From positions 97,001 through 161,000 of the forward strand of contig CAUYUJ010016686.1 of assembly GCA_963575745.1 (NCBI GenBank): a stretch of 64,000 bases of DNA, written 5' to 3'. Positions 1-9,096 of this stretch are shown one piece after another; positions within the stretch are counted from its first letter, which is position 1, and every line of letters starts with the position of its first letter. The position numbers were made by a program, and so were the translations under genes. The notes under the pieces were generated by a model. It was not told the DNA's origin, made no database searches, and saw only the letters and a program-made list of their open reading frames with translations. This DNA is from Prorocentrum cordatum (taxonomy: Eukaryota; Sar; Dinophyceae; Prorocentrales; Prorocentraceae).

Positions 1-3000
1 GACATGTCTGCAGTGAAGCAGAGCTCGATGTACTTCCCGTGCTCATCGGAGTCCAGATCATATTTGCTATCCGGATCCGTGGAGCATAAAGGAACGTAGT
101 AAGAAGTGTCCATGTCGTATCCTGGCGGGTGACCCCGCTCCGGCAAGTGGCCTTGCACATCTTCACAGGTCGTAGAGACTAACACACACTGTGTGTCTGT
201 CATGTATGTGGGAACTGTATGCATGACTTCCTCTGTGTCAGCTTCAAGGAGTGTTCTGTCATCCATCAGTTCAGCATACCACGACTTCAAGACAAAAGCA
301 TCCAGATCTTCTTCTGTTTCCTCTATGATGGTCGGGAGCCGACCATCGTTATCCGTAGGAGGCTCCTCAGGAGCAGCTGCTGGAGGTGATTCGCTTGGTG
401 GTGGACCATCAGCGAGTTCCTCAAACTTAGTGAGGTCTTGGTCAAATCCAGCAGACGGCTTCCTGGATTTAAGACACTGGATGATGCGTGAGTGTGTAGA
501 TCCTGTGATGTCATAGATGTTCAAGGCAGTGCCATCAGCTTCATAGTAATGAAAACCAGGGGTCACATCATTATCATAGTGCACTAGTGTACAGCTGTCT
601 GCATAGGGTGCAGCAGGCAACTTCGTCAGGCTCTTGGCAAGTCGTACAGCAACAACGTTTTCAATACGAAAGTAGTTGCGTATGAGGTACTGAAGAGCCA
701 AGTGCACCTTAGGCGAAAGTCGGCTCGCAGCAGTCATCTGCAGCCGACCCTGTTTCGCTGGTAGATATCCGAAAGTCATGGCGGGTTTCCCCGCTGGCAG
801 ACCGGCAATAAAGGCCAATACTGTCCGAAGGGCCGTATTGTCCGATCCTATCTCGCGGACCATAAGTGCTTCGATGTACAGTGTGTGTCGTGTGTCAGGA
901 TACTGTACTCGCACTTCGCGACTGCCGACCTTCACGATGACCTGGCCTCGGTCAGGTTCGTTGCGGATGACCGGGTATGGACCACTCCATCCACCCCAGT
1001 CGTCTTTCGTGGTGGTCGGGCGATGATAGTCCACGAGATCTCCCTCTTTGTAGTGAAATTCACCCGTAGCAGTAGTCTTCGTACGGAGAGCCCTGTTCGT
1101 CTTGGCAACCGCAGTGGCCTGCGTGATTGCCTCCAGACTAACCCTCCTGAGTGTTTCCTCCCTTGAGTGATCTGATGATTCAGCGGACTGATCATGATCC
1201 AAGACAGGGAAATCGGGAAGCATAGCTGGTTGTCTGCCATACAGCGCATTGTACGGAGACACTTCATTGTAGAAGGTAAATGCGTTGCTGGCAAACAAGG
1301 CTTCATGTAAGAGACGAGTGAAATTGAGAGGAATATTTAATCTATTCAATTCTTCTCCCATCACGTGTAAGAGGTGTCGCAGGATGCCGTTCCTAGCTTC
1401 GATAGTTGTAGCGTGTTGGCCACGCGCTCGAATACGAAGCTCTGTTCCCTTAGCCTTAAGGATGGCCTTTGCTGTGTCATTATTCAGTGCTCCTTCCCCA
1501 TCGGAGTATAAGATTTTAGCAGGGCCATGTTGCATCCAAGTCGTATGATAGGCATCGAGAACAGTATGCATGGCTTTATCAGGAATCTCTGTGCCAGCTG
1601 CCCAGCGAATACAACGGTCGATGATGTGAAAAACAATATGTTCCTGTTTGTAAAAGAAAAGATCACATTCGACTTCCTCGTTGAAACGTCCTGGCAGTGA
1701 CACAGAAGGCATCACCGTGTTGCCTGGTTTGTCCCAGGCTCGACATTCTCTACACGAGTCACAAATGCCTTTGATCAGACTCAAACGGGTTTCACCCAGA
1801 CCAACCTTGGTTAGAATCATCCGCATTTTTGGCTCCTTGGCATGAAACCATCTCAGGTGGAGTTTGCGGAGTTCTCGCTGCACTACAGCTGGGTCGAAGC
1901 TGCGCAGGTTTTGGAGGCTGAGCTGAACGTCGAAGCGAGTCCAATCAGGGAGCCTTGGCCTTGGCCTCGGCTCTGCTTGAGGCTGCGGCGGTGGTGGAGG
2001 ATCTCCTCCCTCCATGCGTCCGCGCCTTGCTGCAACTTGTGGCAGTCTACGGTGATCGTCAGAGCTGCCAGCGCCACTGTTGCCACCATTAGCCCCGTCG
2101 GCTCTGGTGATGTCATGGCTGCTGGCGCCTGCGGTTGGATCGCCCTCACCAGGCCGTGGCGGCCTAGGCGCGCGTATGCGCGCTCTCGCGGCCGGCGCCG
2201 CTTTTGCGGCTGGCGCCGCTTCTGCGGCTGGAGCCGCTTCCGCGGCTGGCGCCGCAGGAGCGGCTTGCCCCGCCGGGCGCGGCTGGCCAAAGTTATCTGG
2301 CAGCTTCCATTTTTCGGCGAATCTGCATTGGCCAGATATCTTGGTGTGGTGAGGATTGCTCTTCTGATATTCCTTCTTACAGCTTGGACAGTCCCAGTAA
2401 TACGGTTCAACATCATACCACCGACACATCTTCGGATCCCTGCTGTGCTTTGGTGATTGCTTGTAGTTGTTGTCCACACAGCCAGGGCACCCAAGACCGC
2501 CAGGTGGTGGTCGCCAGATTTCTCCGTTTGGGTGTCTCCGGATTGTTGGGTCGTCCAAGTCGTAGCCAGCACTGTTTGTTACGAACGCATAGCTGCGTTC
2601 ACGATTCGCGAATGGATCGCGACCGTAAGCAAACAGGTCTTTGGCGATTTGCACCGCATCAACGATCAGTGACTGCATTCTGTAGGTATACTGTGCCGCC
2701 CTTGCTAGTTCTTTATTACAAGCATTGGCGTGCACATGATTACCTGGACAACGCTTGCCTCTGAAAGGTGCCAACAACTCTTCTTTGTTTGCCATCATCT
2801 GTGTTGGCTTGCGGATGTATTGTCCAAATGAATCTTTGAGACCAGTCGTGCACTGATCAATAATCGTTTGGCAAGTGACCTTGCGTTGTGCCAGTTCCTT
2901 CCATGGCTGGATCTCATCCACCCACGTGCCCATTGGTTGTTCCCTGAGAAAGAAACGTCTTAGGTCGTCTTGTAATAGAGCGACTGTTCCACAGAACGTG

Positions 3001-4715
3001 ATGTGAGGCAGGTCCTCTTTGTGGTGTTTAAGCCACGTATCATGATTGACCTGTGCGTTGAAATAGGAGGGAAGTCCAGTAGTTCTGCAGCTTGGCTGCA
3101 GAATCGTGATCTTGACAAAGCAAGTCTTGAGGTAGTGGAGGACTGCTCTTTGTACTTCCGAGTTTCCAAGGTCAACCATAGATATCTTGTCAAGGTTCCC
3201 GCCTGACGAGAGTCCCCTCTTGAAGGCTAATATGGATATACCACCCTTGCCCCCACATAATTCAAGCATGTCCACTTGATTGTTTCTGCCGTAGCATAAT
3301 GACTGGACTATCGAGAAGACATCAGCATGTGAGTCAGCGGGTTGCCCCGCCGGTAACATCATGAAGATGTCCTCTGATTCGCTGTCCGAGTCCGAGTCGT
3401 CAAGAGGAACGTCGTTGAAATATGTGGAGCAGTCAAGCCCTTTGAGGTCCTCTCCACAGTCGTCGTTACCGTCTTCCACTTTCTTCGGGACTTTCTTCGG
3501 TTTGATGCCGGCTTCTTTGTCAGCTTTCTGCTTTTCTTTCTGTTTTATCCTGGCATCAGTGGGCAACGCAGTTTCCGCGGAGAGATCCGCTGCAGAGGAA
3601 TCCGCTGTAAAGTCAGGAAATGGCGGAATTTCAGGAAGGTTGTTGGTGGGTCGCGTTTGGCAATGCTCAATCGAAGGGGGAGGAGATCGATCGTCGTCGA
3701 CGATCGTCACACGCTTTGGGCGTGGCCTTCGCGACTCACCATTGCCATGAAGAACTGGAGCCGGAGGCTCCCAGTATAGCCGAGTACTGATGTTTGTAAC
3801 CCCATCAGGTAATGGAGCTACATAATTGTACCCAGTTGGCTGATCCTGGATTCTGATATCTTGAACGATCTTGTTCGTGTCCAGGTCGGTCGTGACCCTA
3901 CGAACCACATGGTCCCATTGAGGGCCCTTTTGTGGACATTGGACGTAGTGTCTGACCTTTTTGTCAACGCGTGTACACACACTGAGGTGTACCGCACTCC
4001 GCTCATTCCTGATCATGTTGGCTTTATCGAGTTGATCAAGGAAGCGTGCAATAATAATAGCCAAAGTTTTATACCGAAACTCGGCACGTTGCTGATCTTG
4101 GCCATACCAATCCAAATCATGCTCCTTGTGTGATCCACAAGTACATTTCCATAAGTTTATCGGTATATGAGGACAAGATGTAGCAACTTGTATATAAGAA
4201 CCACTGGGATATTTACTGGATCGGTCAAACTTGATACCGAAATGACAGAGTCTGATTCGTATAATGCTTAGCTTCAAATCTTCGATAACATCTTTGATCG
4301 GACCCTGTTTCCAGAAATACCCGGGTGGCCCCAGGATAACTATCTGCATTCTCAGAGCACGCGCTTTGATCAGGAGATTTTGTATACGTTGATAATGTGG
4401 TCCCGCCCTCTTTCCTGGAGTACGAACGTACCAATCAGAGGGTGTGGCCACCCACAACATATTGTAGTCTCCTGCCAACAAATTTCCCAAATACTGTGTT
4501 CCAGTTGAAGTCATTACCTCATTATGGGTAATCCGGTCGCATATATATCCACGGGTTCGGAGTTCAGCGCAAGCTGTGCGAATATCTTCGATGACGAGAC
4601 ATTTTGAATGATATTTTTCTTCTCGGGCCTCAGCGCGGCCAACGTATGTCGCGAGGAGGCCGGTATTCGGCTTCTCTTCGCAAGCGAGCGCCGCCGGCGC
4701 GCCCGCCTGCCCCCG
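1..4715 (-). CDS. Ty1/copia-type pol: methyltransferase-like block, Cys pairs, integrase (partial at left edge)
   Basis: The minus-strand frame is open for about 1,571 codons from just after the TGA at 4716 to the left edge, so it continues outside the window. In coding order it holds an unrecognised region (4700-3350), a block with a SAM-binding-like motif LELCGGKGG (about 3241-3266) and a PSC motif (about 3090) resembling DNA-methyltransferase motifs I and IV, two CxxC pairs (2500-2370), an Ala/Pro linker, and an integrase. The integrase shows an HHCC finger (about 1868-1750) and an Asp, Asp, Glu triad (codons at 1664, 1502 and 1400), then a NALYGR-type block near 1243 and a basic tail. Integrase ahead of reverse transcriptase is the Ty1/copia order, so RT and RNase H should lie left of position 1. 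The first in-frame ATG is 68 codons after the TGA, which argues that this part is made as an extension of the upstream gag-protease ORF. The methyltransferase label is an inference from two short motifs. Confidence 0.85.
2188..2273 (-). repeat. Five hairpin 14-mers at an exact 18-bp period
   Basis: Units start at 2188, 2206, 2224, 2242 and 2260. The first four have the stem GCGGC/GCCGC with loops CGGC, TGGC, TGGA and TGGC (plus strand). The fifth reads GCGGC-TTGC-CCCGC, with one mismatched pair, midway between this stem type and the commoner GCGGG/CCCGC type. They encode an Ala/Pro linker between the Cys pairs and the integrase of the copia polyprotein. Confidence 0.8.
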
Positions 4716-4718
4716 TCA
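4680..4718 (-). promoter_or_regulatory. Candidate stop-codon readthrough signal between gag-pr and pol
   Basis: On the coding strand the TGA (4718-4716) is followed by CGG, then a stem begins five bases after the stop. The 5' arm is 4710-4699 and the 3' arm 4691-4680, giving 12 consecutive pairs with a 7-base loop (4698-4692). Two of the pairs are G-U on the coding strand and would be A-C mismatches on the other strand, so the fold is specific to the RNA sense. UGA-CGG plus a downstream stem-loop is a known class of readthrough signal in some RNA viruses. A plain nonsense mutation in a GC-rich, hairpin-prone region is the alternative. Confidence 0.45.
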
Positions 4719-7700
4719 GCGGCGGTCGTGTGACCACGTTGCCGTCTGACTCGGGGGCATGCTGTTAGCGGATGGCTCCGCAGGAGTCGCTGGTGCGGCT
4801 ACGCTCGCGATCTCCACGCGGGTTGGCCCCGCAGAGTCCGACGAACCTCCGCCCGTGTAGCTTGGTGGTGGTGGCGGTGTCGCGGGTGGCCCCGCTTGGT
4901 TCTCAGGCGTCCATTTATTCACCGCCTCCTGGACTGCCCAAAATATCTTGGACTTCAGGGCATCCTTCATATGTGGCCAGGTCCCTTCGGGACACTGTTG
5001 GCCCTCCCACCAGCTGTTCAGCGTCCTGTCCACGATCAAACGGGTCGTGTCTTCCAGGAGCTGCTTGTCGAGATACGGCTCGACAATGTACGTATCAGTC
5101 GTGACGGTCATGGACTGTCCCGTCGCGGGTTGCCCCGCTGTGGTCTCGGCGGGTGGCCCCGCACTTACTCCGGCGGGTGGCCCCGCACCTACACCGGCGG
5201 GTGACCCCGCACTGACGGGGTCCTCTTCGTTCTCCGTCTCGGTGTAGCCATCTCGACTGCTGCGGATTGTGAAGGTGTTCGTGACCGTCTGGCTTTTAGC
5301 CCCGTCATACAAACCGCAGGGAATGGCTAGATGTCCTGAGGGAGTTTTCTTCGCCCTCAGGACCTTGGCGCCCCTCCCCAGCTTCAGAGTGTAATCACCG
5401 CTGGGGAAGATAACCTTCTGGTAGCCTGGCTTCAGCACGATGATCGTGTCACGTGCTTCCATGGCACCAAGGCCCCAGATGGCCGGGAGGTTGGCACCCG
5501 AGCCTTCTGCGATGTTGGAGGCATACTCCTCGATACGGGGGCTTGCCTCATTGGCGTATTGCACCCCGATCTTGAAGTTGCCCATTTTCCGACATATCGC
5601 AGCACCCTCACCGACACCGTTAATGTAGAGGGTCTTGCTCAGGGTACATATGGCAGGTCTGTGATTGTACCTGGCCATAGCCTCCTGGAAGGTTCGCCCC
5701 GCATTGGCTCCAATGATGTTCACGTTGGAGCCAATGTCTAGCATGAACGAGATGCACGGCAGTCCGTCTTCGTCGGGAAAGAATGTCCCATTCCGCGCTG
5801 CCAGAGCCATCGTACCATGGTCATCGGTGTGGTACGTAATCTGTGAACCGAGTGTGCCTTTCAACAGGCGTTGTTCAAGCACCCATTGGCTCATGGTTAA
5901 CTCGGTGCACCACATCTGCTCATATTGGCGGCGCTCCTCTACGGTAATTGGTTCCTGTTCAAGAACCCAATAATTCGCAGAGAGTGTGGACATCCATTCA
6001 CCTCCTGGCGGCAGCGTGTCCGTGTCGTCACGTGCATAGGTCAGCCCTTTTGTATCGATCATGAATGTGGTGTGGAACTGGGCTGCCTCCGCGCTCTCAG
6101 CGCTTGCCCGGCTCCTAGCGCTGACCGGGCTTGCCACACGTGAGGTCCTGGATGATCCAGTCGGCCTGCGCGTGCCGCCTCCGCTCCTGCCACTCCGCCT
6201 GATGTTGGCCTCCATTGCCCTCAGGAATCCTGGATTCGGAGGTCCAATTGCGGGTGGCCCCGCTTTGGCGGCGGGGGCCGCTTCGGCGGGTGGCCCCGCT
6301 GCTGGGGGCTCCTGTGCTCGAAGCGTAGGCAGGATTGGCATCTGGATGCCTTGCTCTGGCGCTGGCCAGGGGGATGCCTGTGCAGCTGGGGCACGTGCGG
6401 ATGGCTCCGCCGAGTGTGCGGCTCGAGCCTCTAGTGCCTCCACTGCTTCCCGTAGCCGACGCATTTCCCGGGCATCTGCCACGTACCTTTCCTGCTGGCG
6501 CGCTTGTTCCGACTCAGCGTCGCGCTGTCCAGCACACGGGAAATGTGCTGTAATTATGCCCGGCCCACGACATACAGCGCAGGGGGCCTCGTTCGGCGCA
6601 CCTGGCCGCTGATTGCGGACGTGCTGCTGTGCAACACGATCCCAGCATATATCGTGGAAGAAGTGCCCACACGCCAGTCTCCACACTGTGGTGCCCATCT
6701 CGTAGGTGTCCATACAGATTGGGCACTGTGTGAAGTTGTAGTCTGAAATGACTGGAGCAGGCACGTCTGGGCGAGTCCGAGCTTGGCGCTCGAAAGTGGT
6801 TTCGCCCTCCCGATATGGCGTCGGTGGCGGCCGTCTATCTGTCCGTTCAGCGGGTGGCCCCGCGTCTGCGGGTGTCCCCGCTTGGGTCTCACGCTCGATC
6901 CTTCTCTGGATCGCGCGTTGTTGGCGCAGCCTGGCGTTGTCCCGAGCCTGCTGCCTAGATGCCAGTATCGCTTGCTGCGTGTCGTGCACGTCGCGGATGT
7001 AGTCTGGCATGCTGCCCATAGCGGCTGGCACCGCGAGACCAGCTGGCTGAACCACGGTCTCGGGGTCCGTCGGCGTGGGCATGTAGGCGTAGTGCGGCAT
7101 AGACTGCGCATCGACCGCTCGTGTAAACTGCAAACGAAACATCTCATTGGCAAGATTCCGAGTGTATTCGTTCGCAGGTGGCCCCGCAATCATAGGAGTG
7201 TTATTCATATGCGCGTAGTACTCCGGGTACATCGGCGCGTCCATGGCCTGTGCCTCTGCTGGTCCATGATTGTCCCATCCATATATTGGGTGTGATGCTA
7301 TTCCTGGAATTAACACCTGTCGATATGGATTCGTGGGATCAGCATTTGGAGCATCTTCAGAAGTCCAGCTCCAGAGAGGCCGAAAGTCGCCATGATTCGT
7401 AACATCTATGTTGCGGTTCCGCAACAGGCTGGGCATTCTATCAGCTTGTTGCTGCAGAAAGGTAGCCTGTGCTCTCAAGTTGGCTGCCCGACGTTCGTAG
7501 TCTGAACCTTGCTGTCCGTCAGCGGGTGGCCCCGCATGTGCGAGTGACTCCGCAGGCGTTCGCTCGGCGGGTGTCCCCGCAGCCATTCCTCCTCCACTAC
7601 CCCTCGGAGTGCCAAAGGGAGTGGTTGCCTGGAGTGCTGCTGCGAGCGCCGGATTCCCGCGAATCGCCTGGAGTCTTTGCCACAAGCTGTTCTCGCTCGT

Positions 7701-8831
7701 TTCAGACGGCGGAGTCCGAAACGGCGAGCCACCATCTGAACCGCCCATAGGGACAAACCTCGCACCTCCAGCTTGCTGCGGAGGGCGTTGTGGCTGTGGT
7801 CCTAGGACGCCTGGTGGCCCCGCAGGAGGGCGCAGGTTCCTCTGCTGTGCGTCTTGGATACCTGTATGCACCGCCCACGGGTCAGCACGATATAGCTGAT
7901 CGGTCAGTCCAGAGACGTCGGCTGATGTCAAATGGCAGTTGAGGGCCTGGACCCATGACTGCTGGTCCGGCCTCCAAGGAGATGCTACCGTTGCTACTGG
8001 TGTGACCACTTGTTGCCATGAACCGTCCGAGGTGTCTACCGCGGGTGTCCCCGCACCTGCGGGTGGCCCCGCTTCAGGCATGACCTCGTCCTCCTGGGCA
8101 TACATCATGAGGACTGTCTGTGTGTCGTACGGTCGTGGAGCAACATCTTGCTCGGTCATGACCAAATTGAATGGACGACCGTCCGTCTTAGTCCAGCCCT
8201 TTATGTACATGGCGTGATCTTCCATTACACCCAGAGTTCTGTCACACATTTTAAGTGGCAGGTAGTCATCGGTGCGAATCCTGTCCGCGGGATGGCCCCG
8301 CCTCCGCGACTTGTCATAAGCCAGCGGATTGCTCCAGGCTTCGCCGACCCGATATTTCGCAATGCTCACAATCTGGAGGATATGATCGGGCGGTATACGT
8401 CCGTCGTGGCCTCGTGTCATGACTATGTCATTTGCTGATCTCCATAGGGAGAAGCCACTGGACAGCATCTTGTTGATNNNNNNNNNNNNNNNNNNNNNNN
8501 NNNNNNNNNNNNNNNNNNNNNNNNNNNNNNNNNNNNNNNNNNNNNNNNNNNNNNNNNNNNNNNNNNNNNNNNNNNNNGTAGTAATAGTAGTAGTAAGATG
8601 GCGAGGAGGAGGGGGGCGGAGAAGCTGGATCCCTTGAAACCGCCTGGTGGCCTGGTCGTGTACCCGATCGCAGGTAGGTCGCGGGCCAGGACAGGTGCGA
8701 ACCATATCCACCACCGTGCCTCTGGCACGAAGTGGAGTGCCACAGGGCTCGTGCAGCACTGAGGGGTAGACGGTGTGCTGCTGCTGCTGCTGCGAGAAAT
8801 TTACACGTCGCTCATGTATAATCGTGCTCAT
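4716..8831 (-). CDS. Ty1/copia-type gag-protease ORF with RING-H2 finger
   Basis: 1,371 codons including about 34 unknown residues over the scaffold gap. The ATG at 8831 is followed by a short poly-Gln run; continuity of frame across the gap is assumed. Visible parts are a Gln/Arg-rich coiled-coil-like stretch (about 7000-6880), a RING-H2 finger with CPIC, CGHFFH and CAVC elements (6728-6565, about residues 702-756), a charged helical stretch (6520-6410), and a retropepsin-like block LDIGSNVNIIG whose presumed catalytic Asp is codon 5738-5736 (about residue 1032). The protease signature reads D-I-G instead of D-T/S-G, so activity is uncertain. Linkers are full of Ala-Gly-x-Pro-Ala motifs encoded by a hairpin-forming 14-mer. 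The ORF ends at TGA 4716-4718 and the same frame continues as pol. Role: structural Gag and protease of a retroelement. A RING finger, usually a ubiquitin ligase or interaction module, is unexpected in Gag. Confidence 0.85.
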   Translation of the reverse strand: MSTIIHERRVNFSQQQQQHTVYPSVLHEPCGTPLRARGTVVDMVRTCPGPRPTCDRVHDQATRRFQGIQLLRPPPPRHLTTTITXXXXXXXXXXXXXXXXXXXXXXXXXXXXXXXXXXINKMLSSGFSLWRSANDIVMTRGHDGRIPPDHILQIVSIAKYRVGEAWSNPLAYDKSRRRGHPADRIRTDDYLPLKMCDRTLGVMEDHAMYIKGWTKTDGRPFNLVMTEQDVAPRPYDTQTVLMMYAQEDEVMPEAGPPAGAGTPAVDTSDGSWQQVVTPVATVASPWRPDQQSWVQALNCHLTSADVSGLTDQLYRADPWAVHTGIQDAQQRNLRPPAGPPGVLGPQPQRPPQQAGGARFVPMGGSDGGSPFRTPPSETSENSLWQRLQAIRGNPALAAALQATTPFGTPRGSGGGMAAGTPAERTPAESLAHAGPPADGQQGSDYERRAANLRAQATFLQQQADRMPSLLRNRNIDVTNHGDFRPLWSWTSEDAPNADPTNPYRQVLIPGIASHPIYGWDNHGPAEAQAMDAPMYPEYYAHMNNTPMIAGPPANEYTRNLANEMFRLQFTRAVDAQSMPHYAYMPTPTDPETVVQPAGLAVPAAMGSMPDYIRDVHDTQQAILASRQQARDNARLRQQRAIQRRIERETQAGTPADAGPPAERTDRRPPPTPYREGETTFERQARTRPDVPAPVISDYNFTQCPICMDTYEMGTTVWRLACGHFFHDICWDRVAQQHVRNQRPGAPNEAPCAVCRGPGIITAHFPCAGQRDAESEQARQQERYVADAREMRRLREAVEALEARAAHSAEPSARAPAAQASPWPAPEQGIQMPILPTLRAQEPPAAGPPAEAAPAAKAGPPAIGPPNPGFLRAMEANIRRSGRSGGGTRRPTGSSRTSRVASPVSARSRASAESAEAAQFHTTFMIDTKGLTYARDDTDTLPPGGEWMSTLSANYWVLEQEPITVEERRQYEQMWCTELTMSQWVLEQRLLKGTLGSQITYHTDDHGTMALAARNGTFFPDEDGLPCISFMLDIGSNVNIIGANAGRTFQEAMARYNHRPAICTLSKTLYINGVGEGAAICRKMGNFKIGVQYANEASPRIEEYASNIAEGSGANLPAIWGLGAMEARDTIIVLKPGYQKVIFPSGDYTLKLGRGAKVLRAKKTPSGHLAIPCGLYDGAKSQTVTNTFTIRSSRDGYTETENEEDPVSAGSPAGVGAGPPAGVSAGPPAETTAGQPATGQSMTVTTDTYIVEPYLDKQLLEDTTRLIVDRTLNSWWEGQQCPEGTWPHMKDALKSKIFWAVQEAVNKWTPENQAGPPATPPPPPSYTGGGSSDSAGPTRVEIASVAAPATPAEPSANSMPPSQTATWSHDRR
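5125..5210 (-). repeat. Four hairpin 14-mers at a 24-bp period
   Basis: GCGGG-TNNC-CCCGC (plus strand) occurs at 5125, 5149, 5173 and 5197 with loops TTGC, TGGC, TGGC and TGAC. All are in the same codon phase and encode Ala-Gly-(Gln/Pro/Ser)-Pro-Ala in the linker after the protease-like block. Confidence 0.85.
6250..6299 (-). repeat. Three hairpin 14-mers at an 18-bp period, middle one with a swapped stem pair
   Basis: Units at 6250 and 6286 have GCGGG/CCCGC stems. The unit at 6268 has GCGGC/GCCGC with loop GGGG, a change on both sides of the same pair. A further unit with an A:T fifth pair (GCGGA-TGGC-TCCGC) lies at 6397-6410. All are in one codon phase of the gag ORF. Confidence 0.8.
8478..8577. 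other. Scaffold gap (100 N)
   Basis: Exactly 100 N inside the gag ORF, a conventional placeholder for a gap of unknown size. GTA/TAC-type microsatellite sequence borders it at 8578-8596, which may be why assembly failed. The coding frame across it is not proven. Confidence 0.99.
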
Positions 8832-9096
8832 TTCTAAGTTACGCGTTGCACCCCCCCTGGGGACTTGGGGGATACCGCTGCATAATTACAGCGACTTATT
8901 CCTATCCTGGAGCCTTACCATGCCAGATTAGACTACGGCGATGGCGCGATGGCAAGGAAGTGCATAGTGTTTCCTCCGCCGCTGCTCCCTCTTCCCCACA
9001 TGCCCCCGCCCCCGCTCGGCCCTCTCTGGCAGCGAGAGCAGCCTCGAGCAGCGTGCCCACAGGGGGTGCAGCGTGAGCCGCCCGGCTGCCTGGAGG
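8832..9096. other. Stretch between copia gag start and truncated Helitron
   Basis: About 265 bp that should contain the retrotransposon 5' leader and possibly LTR sequence. I could not identify an LTR boundary, TG/CA ends or a tRNA primer-binding site. Its position between the broken 3' end of the Helitron ORF and the start of gag fits insertion of the copia element into or beside the Helitron, but no target-site duplication can be shown because the other end lies outside the window. Confidence 0.5.

Noticed and set aside
4225-4434. Separate small gene inside the pol region
   Set aside because: It is out of frame with the long pol frame, which is open without a stop across it.
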